Notes: generated from the letters alone by a model not told the origin. A stretch of 64,000 nucleotides of DNA from JABFSM01 sp963762545 (GCA_963762545.1 CAVXLC010000002.1:682001-746000), one strand, 5' to 3'. Shown: positions 1 to 8,935, numbered from the stretch's first letter. Program-made: numbers and translations.

Positions 1-51
1 GCCCGCCGGCAGCGCGAGCGGACCGATGAGGATGAGGAGCCGGTCGCCTGA
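1..51 (+). CDS. 3' end of an unidentified upstream gene
   Basis: Reading from the first base in frame 1 gives 16 codons ending at TGA (49-51), with an acidic tail (TDEDEEPVA). A polar, charged C-terminus running straight into the next gene fits the end of a co-directional gene cut by the window edge. Too short to identify, and chance openness of high-GC frames cannot be excluded. Confidence 0.35.
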   Translation, partial: ARRQRERTDEDEEPVA

Positions 52-167
52 GAGAGGCACGGCAACGCGAATGGCATCGCTCGCTGCGCGGATTCGCGTG
101 GCGGACCCTGCAGGCCGCCGACGAGAACAACATTCCTTTTCTCGCCAGCGCGCTGACATTCGACGGG

Positions 168-965
168 ATGCTGGCCGCGGTGCCGCTCATCCTCCTGCTG
201 TTTGCCGGACTGGCCCAGCTGCTCCAGGGCATAGCCGGAACCGGCCAGATGGATCCGCAACAGCTTTTCGAGCGGTTCCTCCCGCCGCACCTGTCCGGAG
301 CGCTCGATCCCTTTCAAACCGTCGAGGCGGTGCTGGGCCGTCTCACCCAGGTCGGCCGGTCGCTCTCGGTCGTGGCGGTGCCCGCGTTCGTCTGGTTCAG
401 CACCCGCCTCTTTGCCGGGCTCCGGACGGCGCTCAACAGCATCTACGATGTGTCCATCCGCCCCTCCAGGAAGCACTTCCTCCTCCGATTCCTGCTCAAC
501 AAGCTTCGCGATCTCGGCATGGTGATCATGACCCTCGCGATGTTTCTGGCCAACACGGCGCTCTCGACCGGGCTCGCGCTGCTGCAGGCGTACACCACGC
601 AGAACGGGCGTCCGATGCTGTCCACGGTGGAGCGCTGGGGCGCTGAAATCCTGGCGTTCGGCTTCCTGCTCGCGCTGTTCTTCCTGCTGTATCGCTACGC
701 CTCGATCCGGAAGGTTCGCTGGCAGGGGGCGTTGGTCGCGGCGATCTTCATGTCGGTGGCGTTCGAGATCGCCAAGCGACTCTATGGGCTCTACCTGAGG
801 GGTGCCACCGGCTATGGAACGGCGGCGGCGGACGCGTCGCTCGGCGCCGCGGCCCTCTTTGTCGTCTGGCTCTACTATTCCGCCCTGGTGTTTCTGCTGG
901 GTGGTGTCGTGGTCGAAACCTGGGAGCTCCGGGCCATGCAGCGGGAACAGCGGGGCATCGTGTAG
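168..965 (+). CDS. YihY/BrkB family integral membrane protein
   Basis: Polytopic inner-membrane protein of the YihY/virulence factor BrkB family (function poorly defined). Hydrophobic segments are visible at the N-terminus (LAAVPLILLLFAGL), around FGFLLALFFLLYRYA, GALVAAIFMSVAFEIA and at the C-terminus. The family hallmark region, reading D-E-N-N-I-P-F-L-A-S-A-L-T-F-D-G, lies immediately upstream of ATG 168 in the same frame (about 120-167), so the true protein begins earlier. However, between the in-frame stop at 33-35 and 168 there is no ATG, GTG or TTG; an ATG at 71 is in another frame. Either an unusual start (for example CTG at 48 or 84) is used or a base is missing near the 5' end. The called start is therefore the first conventional codon, not the likely biological one. 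Confidence 0.8.
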   Translation: MLAAVPLILLLFAGLAQLLQGIAGTGQMDPQQLFERFLPPHLSGALDPFQTVEAVLGRLTQVGRSLSVVAVPAFVWFSTRLFAGLRTALNSIYDVSIRPSRKHFLLRFLLNKLRDLGMVIMTLAMFLANTALSTGLALLQAYTTQNGRPMLSTVERWGAEILAFGFLLALFFLLYRYASIRKVRWQGALVAAIFMSVAFEIAKRLYGLYLRGATGYGTAAADASLGAAALFVVWLYYSALVFLLGGVVVETWELRAMQREQRGIV

Positions 966-968
966 CCG

Positions 969-997
969 TTGGCTCCACCCAGGGCAGGGTGTATCTT
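969..997 (+). promoter_or_regulatory. Promoter of the SRP RNA gene
   Basis: TTGGCT (969-974), 17-bp spacer, TATCTT (992-997). Expected start about 1003-1004, exactly where the long RNA stem begins. It sits immediately after the stop of the BrkB-like gene. Confidence 0.6.
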
Positions 998-1002
998 TGG
1001 TC

Positions 1003-1101
1003 GCCCCAGGTCCGGAGGGTGCCGGCGCACGAACCGCGTCAGGACCTTGCCGGTAGCAGCGCTAAGTGATGTCCGGTACAGCTTCGGGGTGCCTGGGGCA
1101 C
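1003..1101 (+). ncRNA. ffs: Signal recognition particle RNA (small bacterial 4.5S type)
   Basis: The sequence folds into one long hairpin: 1003-1010 pairs perfectly with 1092-1099, 1012-1017 with 1082-1087 (one G-U), 1019-1025 with 1073-1079 (one G-U). At the tip are the two strands of the Ffh-binding internal loop, GUCAGG (1038-1043) and AGCAGC (1055-1060), flanking an ACC/GGU apical stem. This is the diagnostic SRP domain. The position directly before dnaX-ybaB-recR matches the conserved scr-dnaX-yaaK-recR order known from Bacillus. Odd point: the apical loop reads UUGCC rather than the usual GGAA. Ends are estimated from the stem; processing is unknown. Confidence 0.8.
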
Positions 1102-1110
1102 TTCTCTGTC

Positions 1111-1221
1111 GGTAGGTAGGTAGGTCGGTACGTCGGCCCGCGCCGGCATGATGCTGTCGCCAACCGGCTAGATTCCTTCCCAGATGTCTTGCCAACCTCC
1201 CAACCTGCCGACCCGCCGACC
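1111..1221 (+). repeat. Low-complexity inverted element between ffs and dnaX
   Basis: Left arm 1111-1138 is a G-rich run of GGTAGG/GTCGG units; right arm 1192-1221 is the C-rich counterpart (CCAACCTCCC...CCGACCCGCCGACC), an imperfect inverted arrangement around about 50 bases. The 18-mer GGTAGGTCGGTACGTCGG at 1119-1136 recurs exactly, inverted, at 23897-23914. A TAGATT box at 1169-1174 lies between the arms and might serve dnaX transcription. Confidence 0.6.
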
Positions 1222-2907
1222 TTGATCGCTCTCGCCCGCAAGTACCGCCCCAAGCGCTTCGCGGATCTGCTGGTACAGGATCACGTCGCCACGGCACTGC
1301 GGGGAGCCGTCGCCAAGGGACGGGTCGGGCACGGGTATCTCCTGACCGGCCCCCGCGGCACCGGCAAGACCACCGCGGCGCGGATCCTCGCCATGGCCCT
1401 CAACTGCGAGCGGGCGGATCCCAAGGCGCCGACCGGCGAGCCGTGCGGGGTCTGCCCCAGCTGCGAGCGGGTATGGAGCGGCTCGGCCAATCTGGACGTC
1501 GTGGAGATCGATGCGGCCAGCAACCGGGGTGTGGACGACGCCCGCGATCTGCGCGAGCGCGCGATGTACGCCGCCTCCCAGGAGGGCCGCCACAAGGTCT
1601 ACATCGTGGACGAGGCCCACATGCTGACGCGCGAGGCCTGGAACGCGCTCCTCAAGATTCTCGAGGAGCCGCCGCCCGGTGTGGTCTTCGTTTTCGCGAC
1701 CACCGAGCCGCAGAAGATCGCCTCGACCGCGGCGCCGGTGCTGTCCCGGCTGCAGCGGTTCGACTTCCGCCGGATCGGGCCGGCCGCGATCCGCGACCGG
1801 CTCCGGCAGGTGCTGACCGAGGAAAAGCTGTCGGCGGAGGAGGATGCCCTCGCGCTGATCGCGCGGTACGCCGACGGGGGCATGCGCGATGCTCTCTCGG
1901 TGCTGGACCAGTGCCTCTCCTTCGGCGAGGGGCCCATCACCGCCGGCGCGGTGCGCGAAGTATTGGGCCTGATCGGGGACGAGCAGTACGCGGAGGTCCT
2001 GCGGCTCGTGGTGGACAAGGACTCCGCCGGCGTATTCCCCCTGGTGGACGCGCTGGTCAACGCCGGTGCCGACCTGGCGGAGTTCATGAACGGCACCGCC
2101 GAGCTGCTTCGGGCCCTGCTGATGGTGCAGAGCGGCGCGACGCCCGACGGACTCACCGAGACGCTCCGCCGGGCCATCGATCGCGCCAGGGAGTCCCTCC
2201 AGGCTGCCGACGCGGTCCGGATGCTGTCCCTTCTGGCCGAGGCCGAGACCTCGATTCGGCGCTCGGCGAGCGTCCGGTTGGTGGTGGAGACTCTGCTGCT
2301 GCGGTGGACCTTGATGGATCGCGTGGTGGACCTGGAGGAAGTCATCATCGGAATGGGGGGAGGACAGACGGGGGGACGGGAGGGCGGGAAGACGGGAGGG
2401 TCCGTGCCCGCCCGCGCGTCCGCGCCCGTCGTCCCGTCGTCCCGTCCTCCCGTGGAGTCTTCTCGTCCTCCCGTCCTCCCGTCCGCTCCCATCGTCCCGT
2501 CGTCCCGTCCTCCCGCTGAGCTCACCCTCGCCACCCTCACCGCCGCCTGGCCTGAAATCGTCGAGGCGGCCCGGGGCCGAAGCATCCTGCTCGGGCAGGC
2601 GCTGGAGGCCACGCCGCCGGGCTCGGTGGCTGCCGGTGAGATCCGGCTGGTGGCCGGCCCGGACGGGGCGGTCCTGGTAGAGGGGATCCAGCGCCAGATC
2701 GGAGTGGTGGAGGAGCTCGTCCAGAGCCGATTCGGGGTGCGGGCCCGGATCGTCGTGGCGGCCCCCGGAACCAATCCGCCGGAACGACCCAAGCGCATTA
2801 CCGATCAGACCTTGCGGACCGAGAAGCTGGAGCGGCTGCGGCGGCTCGATCCCGCCCTCGACACGGCGGCCAATGAGTTAGATTTGGAAATCGTAGACGA
2901 AGCGTAA
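1189..2907 (+). CDS. dnaX: DNA polymerase III subunits gamma/tau
   Basis: Clamp-loader ATPase that loads the beta clamp at the replication fork. Visible: Walker A GPRGTGKTT (residues 54-62), four zinc-binding cysteines (Cys73, 86, 89, 92), Walker B VDEAHML (about 142-148), sensor-type ATTEPQ. Residues about 389-443 are a low-complexity Gly/Arg then Pro/Ser/Arg linker (VPSSRPPV units) encoded by an inserted repeat element, after which a tau-like C-terminal region resumes. Start is uncertain: TTG 1189, or TTG 1222 which gives the family-like start IALARKYRPK. Followed 11 bases later by ybaB, forming a replication/repair operon with recR. Confidence 0.93.
   Translation: MPTSQPADPPTLIALARKYRPKRFADLLVQDHVATALRGAVAKGRVGHGYLLTGPRGTGKTTAARILAMALNCERADPKAPTGEPCGVCPSCERVWSGSANLDVVEIDAASNRGVDDARDLRERAMYAASQEGRHKVYIVDEAHMLTREAWNALLKILEEPPPGVVFVFATTEPQKIASTAAPVLSRLQRFDFRRIGPAAIRDRLRQVLTEEKLSAEEDALALIARYADGGMRDALSVLDQCLSFGEGPITAGAVREVLGLIGDEQYAEVLRLVVDKDSAGVFPLVDALVNAGADLAEFMNGTAELLRALLMVQSGATPDGLTETLRRAIDRARESLQAADAVRMLSLLAEAETSIRRSASVRLVVETLLLRWTLMDRVVDLEEVIIGMGGGQTGGREGGKTGGSVPARASAPVVPSSRPPVESSRPPVLPSAPIVPSSRPPAELTLATLTAAWPEIVEAARGRSILLGQALEATPPGSVAAGEIRLVAGPDGAVLVEGIQRQIGVVEELVQSRFGVRARIVVAAPGTNPPERPKRITDQTLRTEKLERLRRLDPALDTAANELDLEIVDEA
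2354..2516 (+). repeat. G-rich/C-rich low-complexity element inside dnaX
   Basis: G-rich arm 2354-2400 (GGGAGGAC/GGGAGGGC-like units) followed by C-rich arm about 2425-2516 (CCCGTCCTCCCGTC units) in inverted orientation. The frame stays open across it and it encodes the dnaX linker. The 20-mer CGTCCTCCCGTCCTCCCGTC occurs here, in the inter-permease gap near 23.88 kb and in trpE. Confidence 0.75.
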
Positions 2908-2918
2908 AGGAACTCCGA

Positions 2919-3224
2919 ATGGCCGATCTCCAGCAGCTCTTTCAGCTCGGGTCGCAGGTCCAGGGGCGGCTCTCGCAGCTCCAGTCCGAGCTTGCCGGAC
3001 GCAGCATCGAAGCGACCGCCGGGGCCGGCCTGGTTCGGGTGCGCGTCGATGGTGCGGGTTTGCTTCAGTCCCTGGTCATCGATCCCGCGGCGTGGGAAGC
3101 GCGGGACGCGGAGCTGCTGGCGGACCTCATCGTGAGCGCGGTGGCCGAGGCGCAGCGCCGGGCCGCGGACCTGGTCCAGGCCGACATGAAGAAGATCCCC
3201 CAGAACCCTCTCGCGGCGCTTTGA
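2919..3224 (+). CDS. ybaB: YbaB/EbfC family nucleoid-associated protein
   Basis: A 101-residue DNA-binding protein of the YbaB/EbfC family, which binds DNA as a dimer; its genetic link to recR is conserved across many bacteria. The N-terminal helix is Gln/Leu rich (LQQLFQLGSQVQGRLSQLQ) and the C-terminal helix carries ADLIVSAVAEAQRRA, as in the family. ATG 2919 is preceded by AAAGGA, a clear Shine-Dalgarno sequence. Lies between dnaX and recR, 11 bases after the dnaX stop; its own stop is 5 bases before the recR GTG. Confidence 0.88.
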   Translation: MADLQQLFQLGSQVQGRLSQLQSELAGRSIEATAGAGLVRVRVDGAGLLQSLVIDPAAWEARDAELLADLIVSAVAEAQRRAADLVQADMKKIPQNPLAAL

Positions 3225-3229
3225 GGCCG

Positions 3230-3820
3230 GTGGGCGCCATCGACGAGCTGGTGAGTGAGTTCGCCCGCCTGCCCGGAATCGGCCAGAAAACAGCACAGCG
3301 GCTGACGTTTCACCTGCTCCAGCAACCCCGGGAGCGAGCCGACCGGCTGGCCGCGACGCTTTCCGCCGTGGCCACCCGGGTGCATCCATGCGTGGAATGC
3401 GGCAACTTCACCGAGGAGGAGCGCTGCGCGGTCTGCGCCGATCCGCGCCGCGATCCCGCGATTCTCTGTGTCGTCGAGGAGCCGTCGGCGGTTCCGGTGG
3501 TGGAGCGCGCCACGTCGTTCAAGGGCCGCTATCTGGTCCTGGGAGGCCGGCTGTCGCCGCTGGAAGGCATCGGGCCGGAACAGCTGCGGCTGGACCTGCT
3601 GCGCCAGCGGGTGGAGCAGGGCGCGGTGCGGGAGGTGATCCTCGCCACCAATCCCTCCCTGGAGGGCGAGGCAACGGCCACGTACATTCACCAGCTGCTG
3701 CACGGCACCGGTGTGCGCATTACCCGTCTCGCCCGGGGCATGCCGGTCGGCGGCGATCTCGAATACATCGACGGAGTGACCTTGAGCCACGCGCTGGACG
3801 CCCGCCAGGAAGTCCCGTGA
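3230..3820 (+). CDS. recR: Recombination mediator protein RecR
   Basis: RecR acts with RecF/RecO in loading RecA at gaps. The 196-residue length matches the family (about 200). Visible in order: helix-hairpin-helix region LPGIGQKTAQRL, a C4 zinc finger (CVEC...CAVC), and the Toprim region beginning LCVVEEPSAVPVVE, ending with the family-typical RLARGMPVGGDLEYIDGVTL. GTG 3230 is chosen because GAGG lies just upstream; TTG 3221, overlapping the ybaB stop, is the alternative and would add three residues. The stop overlaps the next start (GTGA). Confidence 0.93.
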   Translation: MGAIDELVSEFARLPGIGQKTAQRLTFHLLQQPRERADRLAATLSAVATRVHPCVECGNFTEEERCAVCADPRRDPAILCVVEEPSAVPVVERATSFKGRYLVLGGRLSPLEGIGPEQLRLDLLRQRVEQGAVREVILATNPSLEGEATATYIHQLLHGTGVRITRLARGMPVGGDLEYIDGVTLSHALDARQEVP

Positions 3821-4089
3821 GGGCGCCGCGCGGCCTGTTCGTCGTCGCGGCGGCCGCCGCCGGGCTGGCGGCCGGGTGGCTGCTGGCGCAGCACTATCTC
3901 GAGCAGCATAAGCGGGCGCTGTTCAGCCGGGTGCCGCGGCTGCGGCATGCCGCGCTGGGGTACCTGTCGGGCCATCCGTCGCCCGACACCGTCCGGCTGC
4001 TGCGCGACTACGTGGCCTGGGAGCACCATCCCGGGCTCAAGCGCCGCGGGGCCCGGATCATGCGCGAGCTGGAGTCGGCGCTCGCATGA
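3817..4089 (+). CDS. Small membrane-anchored protein of unknown function
   Basis: A 90-residue protein with one N-terminal hydrophobic segment (GLFVVAAAAAGLAAGWLLA) followed by a basic, helical soluble tail rich in Arg and His. No family recognised. GTG start overlaps the recR stop (GTGA) and its own TGA overlaps the next ATG (ATGA), so it is translationally coupled on both sides to recR and the MglB-like gene. The coupling suggests a real gene, perhaps a membrane-linked partner of the roadblock/GTPase pair; that role is inference. Confidence 0.65.
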   Translation: MRAPRGLFVVAAAAAGLAAGWLLAQHYLEQHKRALFSRVPRLRHAALGYLSGHPSPDTVRLLRDYVAWEHHPGLKRRGARIMRELESALA

Positions 4090-4577
4090 GCGGCGCGTCG
4101 AGCTGGTCGTTCCGCGAGGAGGACGCCTCCCGGATCGGCGGCCTGCTCAACAGCCTGCTGCGCGAGGCCAACGCCAAGACCGCGCTGCTGGTGGACCGCA
4201 CCGGCCAGATGCTCGCGACCGTGGGCGAGGAGCCCCGCTTCGACCCGGTGGCCTTCGCCTCGCTCACCGCCGCGGATTTCAGCGCGAACGACCAGCTGGC
4301 CCGGATGCTGGGCGAGAGCGAGTTCGGCGCGCTGTTCCACCAGGGAGAAAAGGACTCCCTGTACCTGGCGGATGTGGCGCGGCGGGTCATTCTGGTGGTG
4401 CTGTTCGACAACCGGACGACGCTCGGGCTGGTCAAGCTCCGGGTCCGGAACGTGGTGGAGGAGCTCTCGGGCCTCTTCACCGCGATGTTCGCCCGCGAGT
4501 CGGCGGGCGAGCGGGGGATGGAGACCGGCTTCGTGGGAGAAGCCGAGGACGAAATCGACAAACTCTTCGGAAGCTGA
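4086..4577 (+). CDS. Roadblock/LC7 domain protein (MglB-like)
   Basis: A 163-residue roadblock/LC7 protein. Such proteins act as GTPase-activating partners of MglA-type small GTPases controlling polarity and motility. The fold signature is visible: N-terminal helix, then KTALLVDRTGQMLATVG, central helix around FASLTAADFSANDQLARM, and strands SLYLADVARRVILVVLFDNRTTLGLVK. The gene directly precedes the MglA-like GTPase by 12 bases, the usual partner arrangement. Start overlaps the preceding stop (ATGA). Confidence 0.85.
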   Translation: MSGASSWSFREEDASRIGGLLNSLLREANAKTALLVDRTGQMLATVGEEPRFDPVAFASLTAADFSANDQLARMLGESEFGALFHQGEKDSLYLADVARRVILVVLFDNRTTLGLVKLRVRNVVEELSGLFTAMFARESAGERGMETGFVGEAEDEIDKLFGS

Positions 4578-4589
4578 GGCCGCGCCCGC

Positions 4590-5264
4590 ATGTCGCTCAT
4601 CAACTACGCGTCGCGCGAGATCAACTGCAAACTCGTGTACTACGGGCCCGGGCTGGGCGGCAAGACGACCAACCTCGAGTACATCTACGAGAAGGTCGCC
4701 CCGGCCAGCAAGGGGAAGATGATCTCGCTCGCCACCGAAACCGAGCGCACCCTCTTCTTCGACTTCCTTCCGGTCGACCTGGGCACCATTCGCGGGTTCA
4801 AGACCCGGTTCCACCTCTACACCGTGCCGGGCCAGGTCTACTACAACGCCTCCCGCAAGCTGATCCTGAAGGGGGTGGACGGGGTCGTCTTCGTCGGCGA
4901 CAGCCAGATGGAGCGGATGGAGGCGAACATCGAATCGATGCAGAATCTGTACGACAACATGACCCAGCACGGGCTCGACCTCACCCGGCTGCCGTTCGTC
5001 ATCCAGTACAACAAGCGCGACCTGCCCAACGCCGCGCCCCTGGCTCAGCTCCAGGACGCGCTCAACCCGGGCTGGCCGGTCGAGGATCCGGCGCGGATGC
5101 GGCCGGTGGCCGACCCCAACCACCCCGGAGACATGCTGATCCAGGAGCTCGACGGAGTCTGGGTGGAGCGGGTGCCCTACTTCGAAGCCGTGGCGCTCCG
5201 GGGCGACGGGGTGTTCGACACCCTTCGCGCCATTTCCAAGCTCGTTCTCAAGACGCTGGGGTAA
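4590..5264 (+). CDS. mglA: MglA-like small Ras-superfamily GTPase
   Basis: Small GTPase of the bacterial MglA family, a polarity/motility switch in Myxococcus and Thermus. Visible: P-loop GPGLGGKT (residues 19-26), TVPGQ at 78-82 replacing the DxxG of eukaryotic Ras as in MglA, and guanine-specificity NKRD (141-144). At 224 residues it is longer than the roughly 195-residue MglA of Myxococcus; an apparent insertion of about 25-30 residues (WPVEDPARM...VWVER, about 162-193) lies before the last helix. Paired with the MglB-like gene just upstream. Confidence 0.88.
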   Translation: MSLINYASREINCKLVYYGPGLGGKTTNLEYIYEKVAPASKGKMISLATETERTLFFDFLPVDLGTIRGFKTRFHLYTVPGQVYYNASRKLILKGVDGVVFVGDSQMERMEANIESMQNLYDNMTQHGLDLTRLPFVIQYNKRDLPNAAPLAQLQDALNPGWPVEDPARMRPVADPNHPGDMLIQELDGVWVERVPYFEAVALRGDGVFDTLRAISKLVLKTLG

Positions 5265-5285
5265 GCGGATTCTCGCTGACCGGCC

Positions 5286-5927
5286 ATGAAATGGACCCTC
5301 CCCAACACCCTCACGGTGGCGCGCATCGCCATCACGCCGGTCATCGCGGCGCTGCCCTTCATCGGGGGGTACTGGCCCAAGCTCGCCTGCCTGGTGGTGT
5401 TCATCGCCGCGGGCATTACCGATGTGCTGGACGGACGGCTGGCCCGGCGCAACAACCAGGTCTCCGATTTCGGCAAGGCGCTGGACCCGATCGCCGACAA
5501 GCTCCTCCTGCTGGCCACCCTGGTTCCCATCTGGTGGATTTCCCAGCAACGTCACGACCTGTACGATATCCCGTTGTGGGGCAGCATTCCGCTGTGGGTC
5601 TGCCTGCTGCTGCTGGGCCGTGAGATCGCCATGACCGTGTTCCGGGTCTGGGCCAAGCGGCGCGGCGTGATCATCTCGGCCCAGGGTCCCGGCAAGCTCA
5701 AGACGGTCTTCCAGCACATCTTCATCGGGGGGACCATCGCCTGGTTCGCGTTCCGCGACGCCATGAAGCCGCTGGGCTGGGAGAGCTACCGCGCGGCGCT
5801 CTGGTGGAACCAGTTCCACGGCGCCTTCGTCGCGGTGACCCTGGCGATCGCCCTGGTGCTCACCATCTACTCCTTCGTGATCTACCTCTACCGCTATCGC
5901 GGGTTGTTCATCAGTCCGCCCCGTTGA
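5286..5927 (+). CDS. pgsA: CDP-diacylglycerol-glycerol-3-phosphate 3-phosphatidyltransferase
   Basis: Membrane enzyme making phosphatidylglycerol phosphate, the committed step to phosphatidylglycerol and cardiolipin. The CDP-alcohol phosphatidyltransferase motif is complete: DGRLAR followed by G and the two downstream aspartates in FGKALDPIADK. Four or more hydrophobic segments follow. The 213-residue length is typical apart from a slightly extended C-terminal half. The stop codon overlaps the TTG start of cinA, so the two are probably coupled. Confidence 0.9.
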   Translation: MKWTLPNTLTVARIAITPVIAALPFIGGYWPKLACLVVFIAAGITDVLDGRLARRNNQVSDFGKALDPIADKLLLLATLVPIWWISQQRHDLYDIPLWGSIPLWVCLLLLGREIAMTVFRVWAKRRGVIISAQGPGKLKTVFQHIFIGGTIAWFAFRDAMKPLGWESYRAALWWNQFHGAFVAVTLAIALVLTIYSFVIYLYRYRGLFISPPR

Positions 5928-7165
5928 ACCTCGAGCTCGTCACCATCGGCACCGAGCTCCTGCTCGGCTTCACCGTCGACACCAACGCGGCGTTTGCGGG
6001 TCAGGCCCTGGCCGGTGCGGGCGTCCGCATCGTGCGCCGCACCACGCTGTCCGACGATCCGGCCCTCCTTCGCGAAGGAATCGCCGAGGCGCTGGGCCGG
6101 ACCGGACTGGTCCTCACCACCGGCGGCCTGGGCCCCACCCGGGACGACGTGTCCAAGCAGGTGGTCGCGGACCTCTTCGGACTCCCCCTCGAATTCCAGG
6201 AGAGCCTCTGGACCGCGCTGGTGGAGCGGTTTGCCCGGATGGGACGCAGGATCTCGGACCGCAACCGATGCCAGGCGGAAGTTCCCCGGGGCGCCACCGT
6301 GCTGCCGAACCGCTGGGGCACCGCGCCGGGCCTCTGGATTTCCGGCGCGCTGGGCGAGGTCATCATGCTCCCCGGCGTGCCGATCGAGATGCGGGGCCTG
6401 CTCAGCCACGAAGTGCTGCCCCGCCTGGCGGCCCGGGCCGGGGGCCGGGTGGTGCGCTCGCGGACGGTACGGACCACCGGTATCGCGGAGTCCACGCTCG
6501 CCGATCGGGTCACCGCCATCGAGGACACCCTCGCGCCACTCTCGCTCGCGTACCTTCCCGGCCTGGACGGCGTAGACCTCAGGCTCACCGCCTGGGACCT
6601 GGAGCCCGCCGCGGCGGACGCGCTGCTCGACGCCGCTTCCGACCGGCTCCGGACCGAGCTGGGGGACAACGCCTACGGCATCGGCGAGGACGACCTGGCG
6701 GGCTTGCTGATCGACGAATGCCGGCGCCGGGGCCTGATGCTCGCGGTCGCCGAGTCCTGTACCGGCGGGATGATCGGCGAACGGATCACGGCCATCCCCG
6801 GCAGCTCCGATGTCTTTCTCGGAGGGGTGATCGCCTACGCCAACCGCTTGAAATCGGAGTTTGGCGTGGCGGACCGAATCCTCGAGGCACACGGGGCCGT
6901 AAGCGAGGAAACCGTCAAGGCGATGGCACAAGGAGCCCTGGAAAAGCTCGGGGCAGACCTGGTAGTGGCGGTGTCCGGAATCGCCGGGCCAGAGGGTGGG
7001 ACGGCCGACAAGCCGGTGGGAACCGTGTGGTTCGGGTTTGCCCGCAAGTCGGCGGTGGAGGCGGTTCGCTACGTCTTTCCAGGAACCCGGCACGAGATCC
7101 GTGCGCGAGCGTCTCAACTCGCCCTCTTCGGGCTTCTCCGCCACGCCAAATCGGCAGGTGCGTGA
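5924..7165 (+). CDS. cinA: CinA family nicotinamide-nucleotide amidohydrolase
   Basis: Two-domain CinA: N-terminal MoCF/MoaB-like domain (TIGTELLLGFTVDTNA, LVLTTGGLGPTRDD) and C-terminal deamidase domain with the catalytic-serine motif AESCTGG (about residue 274) and AVSGIAGPEGGT. Role: recycling of nicotinamide mononucleotide in the pyridine nucleotide cycle, also competence-associated. TTG 5924 is chosen because it gives the canonical N-terminus (NLELVTIGTELL) and overlaps the pgsA stop; 413 residues matches the family. Confidence 0.9.
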   Translation: MNLELVTIGTELLLGFTVDTNAAFAGQALAGAGVRIVRRTTLSDDPALLREGIAEALGRTGLVLTTGGLGPTRDDVSKQVVADLFGLPLEFQESLWTALVERFARMGRRISDRNRCQAEVPRGATVLPNRWGTAPGLWISGALGEVIMLPGVPIEMRGLLSHEVLPRLAARAGGRVVRSRTVRTTGIAESTLADRVTAIEDTLAPLSLAYLPGLDGVDLRLTAWDLEPAAADALLDAASDRLRTELGDNAYGIGEDDLAGLLIDECRRRGLMLAVAESCTGGMIGERITAIPGSSDVFLGGVIAYANRLKSEFGVADRILEAHGAVSEETVKAMAQGALEKLGADLVVAVSGIAGPEGGTADKPVGTVWFGFARKSAVEAVRYVFPGTRHEIRARASQLALFGLLRHAKSAGA

Positions 7166-7227
7166 GGAACGGGGGTTGCTAGATTACAGGCTCCTGATCA
7201 GTCCCATAATCGAGAGCACCTGAAACG

Positions 7228-7791
7228 ATGACACGCAAGGAATTTGAGGAGAGCGCTCCCGTCCAGGATGCCCCCGGTGCCGAGGCCCCGATGGGCCCCG
7301 GTTCCTCCGGGGTGCCCGCCGAGCCCTCCATAGAAGCGGTACGCCGGCTCGAGGATCAACTCCGCGAGGCGCAGGACCGCCACCTCCGGCTGGCCGCCGA
7401 GTTCGACAATTTCCGGAAGCGAATTGCCCGGGAGCGGATCGAGCTCACCGATCGGGCCCAGGCCGCGCTGGTCATGAAGCTGCTGGACATCCTGGACGAC
7501 CTGGACCGGGTGGCGGCCAGCGATCCCGGAACCCCACCGGCCGCCCTCCTCGAGGCGACCTCGCTGGTGGACAAGAAGCTCCGCAAGGAGCTGGAAGCGG
7601 CCGGCCTGGAGCGGATCGATCCGGTGGGACAGCCATTCGATCCCGCCTATCATGAAGCGGTGTCGGTCCTGTCGTCACCGTCTCCCGACCAGGATCACAT
7701 CGTCTCGGCCACGTTCGCCGTGGGCTATCGGTTCAAGGGTGCGCTGGTGCGCCCGGCCCGGGTGCAGGTGTACTCCGGAGGCGACGCGTAA
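7228..7791 (+). CDS. grpE: Nucleotide exchange factor GrpE
   Basis: Co-chaperone that exchanges ADP on DnaK. The 187-residue protein has a variable acidic N-terminus, a long coiled-coil helix (RRLEDQLREAQDRHLRLAAEFDNFRKR) and the C-terminal beta-wing ending in RPARVQVYSGG. dnaJ starts with GTG directly after the stop, giving a grpE-dnaJ chaperone pair; dnaK is not in the window. No CIRCE inverted repeat (TTAGCACTC-N9-GAGTGCTAA) is seen in the 62-base leader. A TAGATT box near 7181 could be the -10 element but has no good -35. Confidence 0.93.
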   Translation: MTRKEFEESAPVQDAPGAEAPMGPGSSGVPAEPSIEAVRRLEDQLREAQDRHLRLAAEFDNFRKRIARERIELTDRAQAALVMKLLDILDDLDRVAASDPGTPPAALLEATSLVDKKLRKELEAAGLERIDPVGQPFDPAYHEAVSVLSSPSPDQDHIVSATFAVGYRFKGALVRPARVQVYSGGDA

Positions 7792-8886
<1,095 letters not shown>

Positions 8887-8899
8887 CACACCGGGCGTC

Positions 8900-8928
8900 T
8901 TGACGTCCTAAAGCTGGGATGATACAAT
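8900..8928 (+). promoter_or_regulatory. Sigma-70-type promoter of the chromate cluster
   Basis: TTGACG (8900-8905), exact 17-bp spacer, TACAAT (8923-8928). The ATG of chrB is at 8936, only seven bases past the -10 box, so the expected transcript starts at or next to the start codon (leaderless). An imperfect inverted repeat TTGAATCA-N5-TGATTCGA (8928-8948) overlaps the start site and could be an operator. Confidence 0.7.
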
Positions 8929-8935
8929 TGAATCA

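Noticed and set aside
7166..7227. CIRCE or HrcA-type operator upstream of grpE-dnaJ
   Set aside because: The TTAGCACTC-N9-GAGTGCTAA repeat is absent and no hrcA is nearby.
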